A stretch of DNA of 64,000 bases, taken from positions 1 to 64,000 of the forward strand of contig JASJCR010000047.1 of assembly GCA_030065875.1 (NCBI GenBank). The letters run 5' to 3'. Shown in pieces: positions 26,766 through 36,038 of the stretch; position 1 is the stretch's first letter; each line of letters begins with the position of its first letter. The DNA is from Ardenticatenaceae bacterium (GTDB lineage: Bacteria > Chloroflexota > Anaerolineae > Promineifilales > Promineifilaceae). The notes under the pieces are model-generated. The model saw only the letters and a list, made by a program, of their open reading frames with translations. It did not search any database and was not told the DNA's origin. Made by a program: the position numbers and the translations under genes.

Positions 26766-26810
26766 GTATCTCGTATCTCGTATCTCGTATTTCGTATTTC
26801 GTATTTCGTT
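26766..26810. repeat. Tandem word array TATCTCG / TATTTCG
   Basis: Six to seven direct heptamers, three TATCTCG then three TATTTCG, lie back to back between glcD and glcE. The drift from C to T is ordered along the array, as expected of slippage-made repeats. Confidence 0.85.
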
Positions 26811-26813
26811 TTC

Positions 26814-28268
26814 CTATTCTCTTGAAATGACCCCTTTTTTCTCCAGCGGATGCAGACCGTGAGAGGAAAGGGCCGGCGCTTCGCCCTGCGGCAATTTTTT
26901 GCCGCGATTGGCAATCATTTTTGGGTCGATTTCCCGCCGGATCGCCACCATCGCTTCGAGATCGCTTTCGGAAAATAGTTCGGGCATGTAGTCCCGCTTT
27001 TCCAGGCCCACACCGTGCTCACCGGTGATCGTTCCCCCCAGACGAATGCACAATCGCAAAATTTCACCGGCCAGCTTTTCCGCGTGTTCAAGAGCACCCT
27101 CAACCCGGCCGTCGTACAAAATCAAGGGGTGTAAATTGCCATCCCCTGCGTGAAATACGTTGGCAACATCCAATCCGTAAGCGTCGCTGAGGCGGCTGAT
27201 CTCAGCCAGGGCCTTTCCCAGCTGGCTGCGTGGCACCACCCCGTCCTGCACGACATAATCGGGGCTCAGGCGGCCGACGGAAGAAAATGCTCCTTTGCGC
27301 CCTTTCCATATTTTGGCTCGCTGCGCTTCGTTCTGAGCAACCTGAATTTCATAAGCACCTGAAGCGTGGATGACTTCGTTCAGCTGCACAAATTCCGCTT
27401 CAACCTGCTGTTTTTCTCCTTCAAGTTCAACGATCAAAACCGCTTCCGCCCCAGCTGGATAACCGGCTTTTACGGCTATTTCGGCCGCCTTGAGGGCCAG
27501 GCGGTCCATGATTTCCATGGCCCCTGGCAGCAGCCCTGAGGCAACCACGGCCGCAACCGCATTCCCGGCCGTTTCTAAATCGCGGTAGGCAGCCAGTACG
27601 GTGCGGTATACTTCCGGCCGCGGCATCAGACGCACGGTAATTTCCAAGGCGATGCCAAACAGCCCTTCAGAACCGATAAACAGACCGATCAAATCAGGGC
27701 CAATACCGACTCCTTCCAGGCTGCTGCTTCCGAATTCAACCACTTCTCCATCGGGCAAGACGACTTTCAAGCCCAATATGTGATTGCTGGTCATCCCATA
27801 TTTGAGGCAGTGGGCACCACCTGAGTTGAAGGCCACATTCCCCCCGATGGTACAGATGAGCTGACTTGATGGATCCGGAGCGTAATAAAGGCCAAACCTC
27901 TCAACCGCTTCCGTAATTTTTAAGTTAATCACGCCCGGTTCGACAACGGCCGTGCGCTGCTCGGGGTCGATATGTTTGATGCGGTTCAGGCGGTTTAGAG
28001 CGATGACCAGTCCGTCCCGAATCGGTAACGATCCGCCTGACAAGCTGGTTCCGCTGCCTCGGGCTACAAACGGAACGCCAGCTTCATAACAAAGCTTTAC
28101 TGCAGCGATCACTTCTTCTTCATTTTCTGGAATCACCACCGCGGCCGGTTTGGCTCGAAACGCGGTTAGAGCATCTGATTCATAAGGCAACAGATCAACA
28201 TCGCGCGTTAAGCATCTTTTGTCTGGAAATATTTGTTGTAGCCGCTGATAAAATTGGATGCTGTCCAT
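26814..28268 (-). CDS. glcD: Glycolate oxidase subunit (FAD-linked)
   Basis: A 484-residue FAD-linked oxidase. The ATG at 28268 ([10 protein letters not shown]) has AAGGA about eight bases upstream; an upstream frame to 28364 is rejected. The FAD-binding type 4 domain has [17 protein letters not shown] and [21 protein letters not shown]. The C-terminal oxidase domain holds [17 protein letters not shown] and [18 protein letters not shown], with the substrate/metal histidines. It oxidises glycolate (possibly D-lactate) to the 2-oxo acid. It is the first gene of glcDEF, divergent from the kinase gene at 28628 with a 359-base spacer (28269-28627) that must hold both promoters; no hairpin or gene was seen in it. 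Confidence 0.95.
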   Translation of the reverse strand: MDSIQFYQRLQQIFPDKRCLTRDVDLLPYESDALTAFRAKPAAVVIPENEEEVIAAVKLCYEAGVPFVARGSGTSLSGGSLPIRDGLVIALNRLNRIKHIDPEQRTAVVEPGVINLKITEAVERFGLYYAPDPSSQLICTIGGNVAFNSGGAHCLKYGMTSNHILGLKVVLPDGEVVEFGSSSLEGVGIGPDLIGLFIGSEGLFGIALEITVRLMPRPEVYRTVLAAYRDLETAGNAVAAVVASGLLPGAMEIMDRLALKAAEIAVKAGYPAGAEAVLIVELEGEKQQVEAEFVQLNEVIHASGAYEIQVAQNEAQRAKIWKGRKGAFSSVGRLSPDYVVQDGVVPRSQLGKALAEISRLSDAYGLDVANVFHAGDGNLHPLILYDGRVEGALEHAEKLAGEILRLCIRLGGTITGEHGVGLEKRDYMPELFSESDLEAMVAIRREIDPKMIANRGKKLPQGEAPALSSHGLHPLEKKGVISRE

Positions 28269-28627
28269 GGCACTGTTCCTTGTCTGTCCCCCAGGGGTTA
28301 ATAAAGGTCTCGGCCGCGATGTGGTGATTCTTTGCTTGGGGTTCCAAGTTATATTAACGAACAAATATCAATTTCCAAAACCCCAGCAAACATTAACTCA
28401 ACCAGGCAATATGAGCGGAATATTAATTGAACCTGTGAACATCACGCCAATCAAAGATATGATTGACAAGCATATTATAATTAATCAATTATTTTCATCG
28501 CAGCAAAAAGCTCTCAAAATAATATCTTTGACCGATTCCATGTTTTCTGAAATCAGTTTTGAAATCACCCCAATTTTGTTGGAACAATTGATTTTGCCTT
28601 TATCCACCTGTGAACTATGGAGACTTC

Positions 28628-31600
28628 ATGACCGACGGGCGTTACCAATTGTTTGAACCGATCGGCCGGGGGGTAATGGGAATCGTGCATCGGGCGTATG
28701 ATCGTTTAGAGGGCCAAATCGTCGCTTTAAAGCAAATCGACCTATCCCTCGAACAAATCGATCTTTCTCTAGGATCCCGAGCTCAACATATTTCCACCTT
28801 GCGGTTAGCCTTGACCCAAGAGTTTCAACTTCTTGCTGGTTTACGCCATCCTCATATTATTAGCGTGCTCGATTACGGCTTTGATCATCAGAGGCAGCCC
28901 TTTTATGTGATGAGTTACCTGTCTGACAGCCAAACCATTCTTGAGGCAGGGGCCACCGGTGATTTGTCCTTCAAGTTGGGGTTAATTCGACAAACGCTCG
29001 AAGCGCTGGCCTATCTCCATCGACGGAAAATCATTCATCGAGACATCAAACCAACCAATATATTGGTCAGCGAAAATCAAGTTAAGCTCCTTGATTTTGG
29101 TCTTTCGGTGCCTAAACACAAAGTTGATACCGCATCTGGAGGGCCGCTTTTTTATTTGGCTCCTGAACTCCTGGATGAGAATAATGGCGAACCCAGCGAA
29201 GCATCTGATCTTTATGCGGTCGGGGTGATCGCCTATCAGTTATTGGCCGGTCATCATCCGTTTGACGTTGAAAGCCCAGACTTTTCCAAACAAGTTTTAG
29301 AGAGTGATCCTGATTTATCCGCCCTGAACGTAAGTGAACCGCTTGGCCAGGTGATTGGAAAACTGCTGTCTAAAGCACCAGCTGATCGTTTTGAGAGTGC
29401 GCAGCTTACCTTCCAGGCGATTGCCGAAGCCCTTGGAGAACCCTCTCTCCCTGAAAGCGATGTGATCCGCGAAAGCTATTTGCAGGCGGCCGAATTTGTC
29501 GGCCGAGAAAAAGAAGTCGGGTTGCTGCAGGTGGCCTTGCGCCAAACGATTATGGGTGAGGGGTCAGCATGGTTAATCGGTGGAGAAACCGGCGTGGGGA
29601 AATCTCGCCTCATCCGCGAATTACAAACCTTAGCCCTGGTCGAGGGTTTTCTGGTGTTAAAGGGAAAAGGGATTCAGGGGGATGGGGGGCTAAGTTATCA
29701 GGTTTGGCGCGACCCACTGCGTCATTTAATTTTGACATCCAACACCATTGATGATTTGAGCGCTGGGGTTTTGATGCCCCTTATTCCTGATATCGAAAAG
29801 CTGTTGGGGCGCGAGGTTAAACCACCACCAGAAGTGGATGAAGAAGCATCTTCAATTCGCTTGTTTACAACCATCAGCCGGCTGGTGCAGCAGCAGCGCC
29901 GGCCGATTTTAATTATTCTCGAAGATTTACATCTGGTTAACCGCAGTCTATCGATCCTCCCTTTTATTGCCCGCCAATGCTCATCTCTTCCGCTGATGAT
30001 TGTGGCTACCTATCGTAACGATGAACGCTCTGAGCTGCCGGTCACCCTCAAGGAAATGAAGCTGATGATCCTCGAACGGCTGGAAAAAGAGGCTGTTGCC
30101 GAACTTGCCGCTTCGATGTTGGGAGAGGTGGGTGATCAACCGGATCTGGTTGCCCGCCTCCACAAAGAAACTGAAGGAAACGTCTTATTCCTCGTTGAGG
30201 TTGTTCGCTCTTTGGCCCAAAAAACCGGCCGGTTAGAAGATATTGCTGATGAAGAATGGCAAACGCCATTGCTGCCCGACGGCATATTAACCATAATCGA
30301 TCAGCGGCTGGCCCGCATCATGCCCAGCGAGCAAAATCTGCTGGAGTTTACTGCGGTTGCCGGTCGAGAAATTGATTTGACACTCCTCCATGAACTGGAC
30401 GATTCCAAGGCGGTCAATCGTCTTCTGAGTTTGTGTGCTGAGGCCAATATATTAGAAGTGCAAAATGGCCAATGGCATTTTACCCACGAAAAAATCAGGG
30501 AAAGAATTTTAGCCCAAATACCAGCCGATCAATTGGTCGTTTATCATCGAAAGATCGCTGAATTAATTGAAAAATGTTATCCGAATGATATCCATCGGGC
30601 TGTTTCACTCACCTATCACTGGGGGGAAGCAGGTGATTTGGAGAAAGCGCGGATATATGCGCAAAGAGCCGGCCGCTACGCCTGTAAACGATTTGCCCAT
30701 CATGAGGCGATTATTTTTCTCGAACGGGCCATCGCCTTAACCGAAGATCCACACGAGCGGTTTGAACTGCTTTACTTGCGAGAAGCCAGCTGTAACGCCC
30801 TTGGAGACCGGGTTGAGCAGGAGAGGGATTTGGCGCGGCTGGCCGAATTGGCCGCTAAAGTAGGCACGCCCGAGGACCGAGCCAAGGTAACGCTGCGTTA
30901 TTCGCACTGGGCGCAGGTCACGGGAAAATACAGAATTGCCATTTCTATGGCCCAGGAGGTTGTCAGAACCGGGGCCGCAATGGCCAATATAAAGCTGCAT
31001 GCTGAAGGACGGCTGGCATGGGGGGTGGCGCTCTTCCATCAGGGACAAACCGCTGCGGCCGTAGCTCAATTTGATCAGGCCGCGGCCCTTTGCCGCTATT
31101 CAGAATTAGAAGAAACGCTCATAATGGCCCTGCTGGGCTGCGCAAACGGGTATTTCCGCCAGGGGAAATATGATATGGCTGAGACGTTGAGCATGGAAGC
31201 ACTCGAATTGAGTGAACGCCTGGATTTTAAACGTTATCAGGCAGAGGCGTTGGATCGACTGGCAGAAACGGCCGTTCACAGAGGGATACAAGAGAAAGCG
31301 CGAGAATATATGAAAGATGCGCTTCAAATCATTGATCGACTGGGTCTCCGCTGCCTCGAAGGTGATCTCCACCGCACGATGAGCCTAACTTATTTTTGGG
31401 AGCAGAAATTTGATTCGGCCCTGCGTCACGGCCGCATGGCTCATAAAATATTTCAAGAGGCTGGGGACCGCCAAAATGAATCCCGCCTGTGGAATATTCT
31501 GGGCATAATTTTTCAGGTGATGGGCGATCATTACAAGGCGTATTTGCACTTCAAGGCATCTTTGCTGATGGCCCATGAAATGCAGGTGGCCTGGACACTT

Positions 31601-32290
31601 GAGGCGGCACACAGCAATATTGCCGGATCGCTTCTCATGATGGGCATGGTTGACAAGGCCCAATTTCACTTAAAGGAATCACTGCATTTTAATCAGAGTA
31701 GTAAAAACGGGCAGGCGAAAGGGTTTACGCTCTTTCGCAAGGGCTTGTTGCACTTCCTCGATGAAGAATTTGTCGAAGCGGAAAAACGGTTTAAAGAAAC
31801 CCTGACTCATCTGGAAGAGGTACCCTCTCCGATGATCAGTGCTTTTACCCACCTTTTTTTGGGGAATGCCCATTTAAACCGCGAAGAAAACGCCACGGCC
31901 GAAGCCCACTTTCAACAGGCCCTCACCACTGCCTCCGATTTGAATCACAAGGGAATTCAGGTTGGGAGTGCGGCCGGATTGGCTTATTTGGCGGCCGTTG
32001 GCGGGGAAAAATCGACCGTTAAGCATCATTTAGATCAATTTCAGTTTTATCAGAAATCTTATCCGCTGCTGGCCGGGGTGATTCATCCGGGAAGCGTATG
32101 GCATTATGCTATCCGGGCCGCTCAATTAATTGGAGATTCCCGCAAAAGATCGATCGCCCGTCAGGCGGCCGAATGGTTTAAGCGCCGGCAAGCGGAAATT
32201 GGGGATGCAAAGTTCGCCCGATCTTTTGCCGAAAATGTTCCGGACCACCGTCAGCTGCAGAGTTTACTTTACACTTTAGGCGTTCGTTGA
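28628..32290 (+). CDS. Ser/Thr protein kinase - AAA ATPase - TPR signalling protein
   Basis: A 1220-residue fusion. The ATG at 28628 has GGAG five bases upstream. Residues 1 to about 265 are a Hanks-type kinase: glycine loop IGRGVMGIVHRAYD, ATP-binding Lys35 in VALK, catalytic loop IHRDIKPTNIL, LLDFGLSV and YLAPEL, so it should be active. An AAA/NACHT-like ATPase follows with Walker A GGETGVGKSRLIREL, Walker B ILIILEDLHLV and the strand MIVATYRNDERSEL. The remaining 650 residues are TPR repeats, for example LFHQGQTAAAVAQFDQAAAL. This PknK/guanylate-cyclase-like layout occurs in Chloroflexota and cyanobacteria as a cytoplasmic sensor. The SDR gene follows by 15 bases, so it shares a transcript with the sugar-acid genes and may regulate them, which is inference. 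Confidence 0.92.
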   Translation: MTDGRYQLFEPIGRGVMGIVHRAYDRLEGQIVALKQIDLSLEQIDLSLGSRAQHISTLRLALTQEFQLLAGLRHPHIISVLDYGFDHQRQPFYVMSYLSDSQTILEAGATGDLSFKLGLIRQTLEALAYLHRRKIIHRDIKPTNILVSENQVKLLDFGLSVPKHKVDTASGGPLFYLAPELLDENNGEPSEASDLYAVGVIAYQLLAGHHPFDVESPDFSKQVLESDPDLSALNVSEPLGQVIGKLLSKAPADRFESAQLTFQAIAEALGEPSLPESDVIRESYLQAAEFVGREKEVGLLQVALRQTIMGEGSAWLIGGETGVGKSRLIRELQTLALVEGFLVLKGKGIQGDGGLSYQVWRDPLRHLILTSNTIDDLSAGVLMPLIPDIEKLLGREVKPPPEVDEEASSIRLFTTISRLVQQQRRPILIILEDLHLVNRSLSILPFIARQCSSLPLMIVATYRNDERSELPVTLKEMKLMILERLEKEAVAELAASMLGEVGDQPDLVARLHKETEGNVLFLVEVVRSLAQKTGRLEDIADEEWQTPLLPDGILTIIDQRLARIMPSEQNLLEFTAVAGREIDLTLLHELDDSKAVNRLLSLCAEANILEVQNGQWHFTHEKIRERILAQIPADQLVVYHRKIAELIEKCYPNDIHRAVSLTYHWGEAGDLEKARIYAQRAGRYACKRFAHHEAIIFLERAIALTEDPHERFELLYLREASCNALGDRVEQERDLARLAELAAKVGTPEDRAKVTLRYSHWAQVTGKYRIAISMAQEVVRTGAAMANIKLHAEGRLAWGVALFHQGQTAAAVAQFDQAAALCRYSELEETLIMALLGCANGYFRQGKYDMAETLSMEALELSERLDFKRYQAEALDRLAETAVHRGIQEKAREYMKDALQIIDRLGLRCLEGDLHRTMSLTYFWEQKFDSALRHGRMAHKIFQEAGDRQNESRLWNILGIIFQVMGDHYKAYLHFKASLLMAHEMQVAWTLEAAHSNIAGSLLMMGMVDKAQFHLKESLHFNQSSKNGQAKGFTLFRKGLLHFLDEEFVEAEKRFKETLTHLEEVPSPMISAFTHLFLGNAHLNREENATAEAHFQQALTTASDLNHKGIQVGSAAGLAYLAAVGGEKSTVKHHLDQFQFYQKSYPLLAGVIHPGSVWHYAIRAAQLIGDSRKRSIARQAAEWFKRRQAEIGDAKFARSFAENVPDHRQLQSLLYTLGVR

Positions 32291-32305
32291 GAGGAGCATT
32301 GATTT

Positions 32306-33091
32306 ATGGAAGCACCCTTTCGTTTGGATAAAAAGGTGGCCGTTGTGACTGGAGGAGCCAAAGGGATTGGCGAAAGCATCTGCCGGATATTTTCCCAGCA
32401 GGGCGCCATTGTTCATATCCTGGACATTGATCGGGAGAACGGTGAACAAGTGACGGCCGATATCATCGCTGCCGGAAGTGACGCCACCTTTCACCACTGT
32501 GATGTTACGGACCATGAACGGGTGGGGGAGGTGTTTGATCAGATTTTTAAGACCCACAACCGCCTGGATATCTTAATCAACAATGCTGGGGTCGCGCACA
32601 TCGGCAATGTGGAAACAACGACGCCAGAGGAACTCGATCGCCTGTATGCGTGCAACGTTAAAAGCGTTTATAGCTGCCTCCATTTCGCGATTCCACATAT
32701 GAAGAATTCCGGTGGCGGGGCGATTGTCAATTTGGCTTCGGTTGCTTCGGTTTTGGGTTTGGCCGATCGCTTTGCCTATTCCATGAGCAAAGGGGCGGTA
32801 TACACGATGACCTTTTCAGTGGCCAAGGATTATCTGGCCGACAATATCCGCTGCAATGCGGTTGGACCCGGCCGGGTGCATACCCCGTTTGTTGACGGGT
32901 ACCTCAAAAACACATACCCCGGACAAGAGCAGGAGATGTTTGAAAAACTTTCCAACACCCAGCCGATCGGCCGCATGGGAAAACCGGAAGAGATCGCCTG
33001 GTTGATCACCTATCTTTGTTCTGATGAAGCGGCATTTGTGACCGGTAGTTTTTATCCAATTGATGGGGGGTTTCTAACCCTAAATACATGA
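32306..33091 (+). CDS. Short-chain dehydrogenase/reductase 1
   Basis: A 261-residue classical SDR. The ATG has GAGGAG about nine bases upstream. Cofactor motif TGGAKGIGES, an acidic residue after strand 2 (HILDIDRENG) that favours NAD, CDVTDHE, NNAGVAHIG, catalytic Ser in VNLASVASVLG, and YSMSKG with the Tyr-x3-Lys pair. The end AFVTGSFYPIDGGF is typical. In this cluster it is a candidate sugar or sugar-acid dehydrogenase, for example xylose or fucose/rhamnose-type, but the sequence alone does not define the substrate. It follows the kinase gene by 15 bases. Confidence 0.88.
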   Translation: MEAPFRLDKKVAVVTGGAKGIGESICRIFSQQGAIVHILDIDRENGEQVTADIIAAGSDATFHHCDVTDHERVGEVFDQIFKTHNRLDILINNAGVAHIGNVETTTPEELDRLYACNVKSVYSCLHFAIPHMKNSGGGAIVNLASVASVLGLADRFAYSMSKGAVYTMTFSVAKDYLADNIRCNAVGPGRVHTPFVDGYLKNTYPGQEQEMFEKLSNTQPIGRMGKPEEIAWLITYLCSDEAAFVTGSFYPIDGGFLTLNT

Positions 33092-33163
33092 AAGACGAGA
33101 GACGAGAGACGAGATGTTGCAGGTAAGCAATCTCCGGTCTCTGGTCTCCAGTCTCTCATCTTA
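33091..33163. repeat. Word-built inverted repeat (GAGACGAGAGAC / GTCTCTGGTCTCC)
   Basis: Left arm: AAAGACGAGAGACGAGAGAC and GAGATG. Right arm: GGTCTCTGGTCTCCAGTCTC and TCATCTT. The arms pair over about 25 bases with mismatches and enclose a 20-base loop. The spacer between the two SDR genes is almost entirely this element. Confidence 0.8.
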
Positions 33164-33170
33164 TTTTGAT

Positions 33171-33944
33171 ATGAGTGAACATACGTTTCAAAACCAGGTG
33201 GCTATCATCACCGGAGCGGCGGTCGGAATCGGGTTTGAGATCGCCCGGCAGCTGTCTCAGCAAGGTGCGGCGGTGATTATCAACGACATGGATGGCCCTG
33301 CGGCCCGAGCGGCCGCTCAAAAAATACGAGCGGCCGGCGGCCGGAGTCAAATCGTTGTTGGGAATTCCGGCAATTTAGCATGTATCGATGAGATGGTGTC
33401 TACCGCTTTAACCGCCTTTGGCCGGCTTGACCTGGCTGTGGCCAATGCCGGTGTAACCACTTACGGTGATTTTTTAAATTATCCGCTTGAGCGGTTTGAA
33501 GAAGTGGTACAGGTCAATTTGCAGGGCACATTTTTTCTGGCTCAGCGAGCGGCGCGTCAATTGATCAAGCAGGGGGAGGGCGGCCGCATTCTGCTGATGT
33601 CTTCTGTGACCGGCTACCAATATCACCCCGATCTCACGGCTTACGGCATGTCAAAAGCGGCCATCCGTATGCTGGCCAAAAGTCTGGGGGTTGAGCTGGC
33701 TCAATACGGTATTACGGTAAATGCCCTGGCCCCGGGTGCTACCCTGACCAAACGTACTGAAGAGCTCGATGGTGGCAACTATCGAGAGGTTTGGGGCAAG
33801 ATCACGCCAACCGGCCGGCCGGCTGAAACGGCTGATATTGCGGCCGCGGCCCTCTTCCTGCTTTCTCCCCAGGCCAGACAAATCACCGGTCAAACCCTGG
33901 TGATTGACGGGGGGTGGTCGGCGGTCAGCCCGCCACCGGAATGA
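33171..33944 (+). CDS. Short-chain dehydrogenase/reductase 2
   Basis: A 257-residue classical SDR. The ATG at 33171 (MSEHTFQNQVAIITG) is chosen because an open extension to 33114 runs through the inverted repeat. Cofactor motif TGAAVGIGFEIA, IINDMDGPAARA (acidic residue, NAD-type), ANAGVTTYGD, Ser in LLMSSVTGYQYH, YGMSKAAIR catalytic pair, and a LAPGATLTKRTEEL lid. In the xylonate cluster it may be the second sugar dehydrogenase. It is flanked on both sides by GAGACGAGAGAC-type inverted repeats. Substrate unknown. Confidence 0.88.
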   Translation: MSEHTFQNQVAIITGAAVGIGFEIARQLSQQGAAVIINDMDGPAARAAAQKIRAAGGRSQIVVGNSGNLACIDEMVSTALTAFGRLDLAVANAGVTTYGDFLNYPLERFEEVVQVNLQGTFFLAQRAARQLIKQGEGGRILLMSSVTGYQYHPDLTAYGMSKAAIRMLAKSLGVELAQYGITVNALAPGATLTKRTEELDGGNYREVWGKITPTGRPAETADIAAAALFLLSPQARQITGQTLVIDGGWSAVSPPPE

Positions 33945-34046
33945 AGACGAGAGACTGGAGACCAGAGACTGGATAAACCTTGGTTGCAGGAAGTCACTCT
34001 TGGCATGAGGGGTTCTCTTGTCTCTTGTCTCTGGTCTCTCGTCTTT
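33943..34046. repeat. Second GAGACGAGAGAC-type inverted repeat
   Basis: GAAGACGAGAGACTGGAGAC and CAGAGACTGG on the left face CTCTTGTCTCTTGTCTCTGG and TCTCTCGTCTTT on the right around a loop of about 45 bases. It is the same word family as 33091-33163 with different order and substitutions, which shows that the words evolve within an inverted frame. Confidence 0.8.
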
Positions 34047-34054
34047 AAAGAAAC

Positions 34055-36001
34055 ATGGAACCAGCGCTTTCTCAAATTCTTGGTGATGAATCAACCATTA
34101 AAGCTTCCCGTTTGCATGGTGAGGGGCCGGCCGGGGCGCTGCCGCTAACTGAAAACCAGCTGCTCAATCAGCCCAGTGGTCATCTTTTTGGCCTGACCCA
34201 AAATGTGGGGATGGGTTGGCGGCCGGAAGATGTCGGCCGTCCGCAATATTTGATTGTTTCCACCCAGGGCGGACTGCGCGCGGCCGACGGATCACCCCTG
34301 GCGCTGGGATATCACACCGGACATTGGGAAATTGGGCTGCTTGTCGAGCAGGCGGCCAAAACCCTGCGAGATAAGGGAATGATTCCGTTTTCCGCTATGG
34401 TAAGTGATCCATGTGATGGGCGAACCCAGGGCACCACCGGGATGTTTGACAGCCTGCCGTACCGGAACGATGCGGCGATCACGATGCGCCGCTTGATTCG
34501 TTCGCTGCCCACCCGGGAAGGAGTGATGGGGATAGCCACCTGTGATAAAGGACTTCCCGCAATGATGATCGCCCTGGCCGGAATGGGGGAGCTGCCCGGC
34601 ATCATCGTGCCCGGGGGTGTGACGCTCCCTGCGGCCGAGGCAGAAGATGCCGGCACGGTCCAAACGATCGGGGCGCGCTTTGCGCACGATTTAATCTCAC
34701 TCGATTATGCGGCCGAGATGGGGTGCCGGGCGTGCGGCTCCGCTGGCGGCGGATGTCAATTTTTAGGGACGGCCGCCACTTCTCAAGTGGTGGCTGAAGC
34801 TTTTGGCCTCGCCTTACCTCACAGCGCGCTGGCTCCTTCGGGGGAACCGGTTTGGCTCGATCTTGCTCATCGGTCTGCACTGGCCATGCTGCAGCTGTCG
34901 GAAAAAAATATCCACCTCAAGCACATTTTGACCCCAAAAGCGGTGGAAAACGCCATGCTGGTTCACGCTGCCTTTGGCGGATCTACAAATTTGCTCCTTC
35001 ACATCCCGGCCATCGCCCACGCGGCCGGTCTAAAACCGCCTACCGTGGCGGACTGGAACCGGATCAATCAGCAAACCCCACGACTGGTTGACGCTTTGCC
35101 GAACGGCCCGCGCAATCACCCCACCGTCCAGGTGTTTATGGCTGGTGGGGTGCCGGAAGTGATGCTCCATTTGCGTCGTATGGGGGTGCTCCATACCGAT
35201 GTGCTGACCGCCAGCGGCGAAACGCTAGATTTGGTTCTTGACTGGTGGGCCGATTCTTCACGACGTACGGCCGCCCGGGAGCGTCTGGCTGCGGCCGGAG
35301 CTGTTGATCCAGCACAGGTCATCATGGATGCAGATGCGGCCCAAAAAGCAGGATTGACCAGCACCGTTGTTTTTCCAACCGGCAACATCGCTCCGGAGGG
35401 ATCGGTCATTAAGGCCACGGCCATTGATCCATCCGTCGTTAATGAAGACAACGTCTATCACCATCGTGGCCCGGTCCGTGTTTTTACCTCTGAAAAGGAG
35501 GCGGTCGCTGCCGTAAAAGGGTTAACTGACCGGCCGGTTGAGCCAGGGGACGTGCTGGTTTTGATGGGGGTTGGACCTCTAGGGACCGGGATGGAGGAGA
35601 CTTATCAAATTACGGCCGCGCTCAAATACATCCCCTGGGGAAAAACGGTGCCGGTCCTGACCGACGCCCGCTTTTCCGGTGTATCAACCGGAGCGTGTAT
35701 CGGCCATATCGGGCCGGAGGCGTTGGCCGGTGGCCCGTTCGGCCGCGTGCGAGATGGGGATATAATTGAAATCGCCATCGATCGCCAGGCGTTGAGCGGC
35801 ACGATCAACGTCGTGGAAACAGGGGATGGCGTCGAATTTGAGACGCGATCCTCTCATCCCGACATCGCCCCTCATCCGGATTTGCCGGCCGATACCCGCC
35901 TGTGGGCGGCGCTGCAGCGGGCCAGCGGTGGCACCTGGGCCGGGGCGGTTTACGATGTTGAGCGGATCATACAGGCGATCGACAGGGGATTAAGCGAATG
36001 A
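34055..36001 (+). CDS. YjhG/YagF-family D-xylonate dehydratase
   Basis: A 648-residue member of the IlvD/Edd dehydratase superfamily, of the longer YjhG/YagF branch (about 650 residues). Landmarks: [20 protein letters not shown], an Fe-S cysteine in [28 protein letters not shown] with the second cysteine, the third in [33 protein letters not shown], and a C-terminal [22 protein letters not shown]. YjhG and YagF of E. coli dehydrate D-xylonate to 2-keto-3-deoxy-D-xylonate, the committed step toward pyruvate plus glycolaldehyde. Neighbours (two SDRs, xylulokinase, divergent glycolate oxidase) fit this. The start ATG lacks a clear ribosome site. Confidence 0.9.
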   Translation: MEPALSQILGDESTIKASRLHGEGPAGALPLTENQLLNQPSGHLFGLTQNVGMGWRPEDVGRPQYLIVSTQGGLRAADGSPLALGYHTGHWEIGLLVEQAAKTLRDKGMIPFSAMVSDPCDGRTQGTTGMFDSLPYRNDAAITMRRLIRSLPTREGVMGIATCDKGLPAMMIALAGMGELPGIIVPGGVTLPAAEAEDAGTVQTIGARFAHDLISLDYAAEMGCRACGSAGGGCQFLGTAATSQVVAEAFGLALPHSALAPSGEPVWLDLAHRSALAMLQLSEKNIHLKHILTPKAVENAMLVHAAFGGSTNLLLHIPAIAHAAGLKPPTVADWNRINQQTPRLVDALPNGPRNHPTVQVFMAGGVPEVMLHLRRMGVLHTDVLTASGETLDLVLDWWADSSRRTAARERLAAAGAVDPAQVIMDADAAQKAGLTSTVVFPTGNIAPEGSVIKATAIDPSVVNEDNVYHHRGPVRVFTSEKEAVAAVKGLTDRPVEPGDVLVLMGVGPLGTGMEETYQITAALKYIPWGKTVPVLTDARFSGVSTGACIGHIGPEALAGGPFGRVRDGDIIEIAIDRQALSGTINVVETGDGVEFETRSSHPDIAPHPDLPADTRLWAALQRASGGTWAGAVYDVERIIQAIDRGLSE

Positions 36002-36038
36002 TTGGAAATTCAGGTAAACAGTTAAAAAGAGAGGCAAA

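Noticed and set aside
28258-28656. 132-codon open frame ahead of the kinase gene
   Set aside because: It overlaps glcD start and the true kinase start, lacks a ribosome site, and its sequence shows no domain-like pattern.
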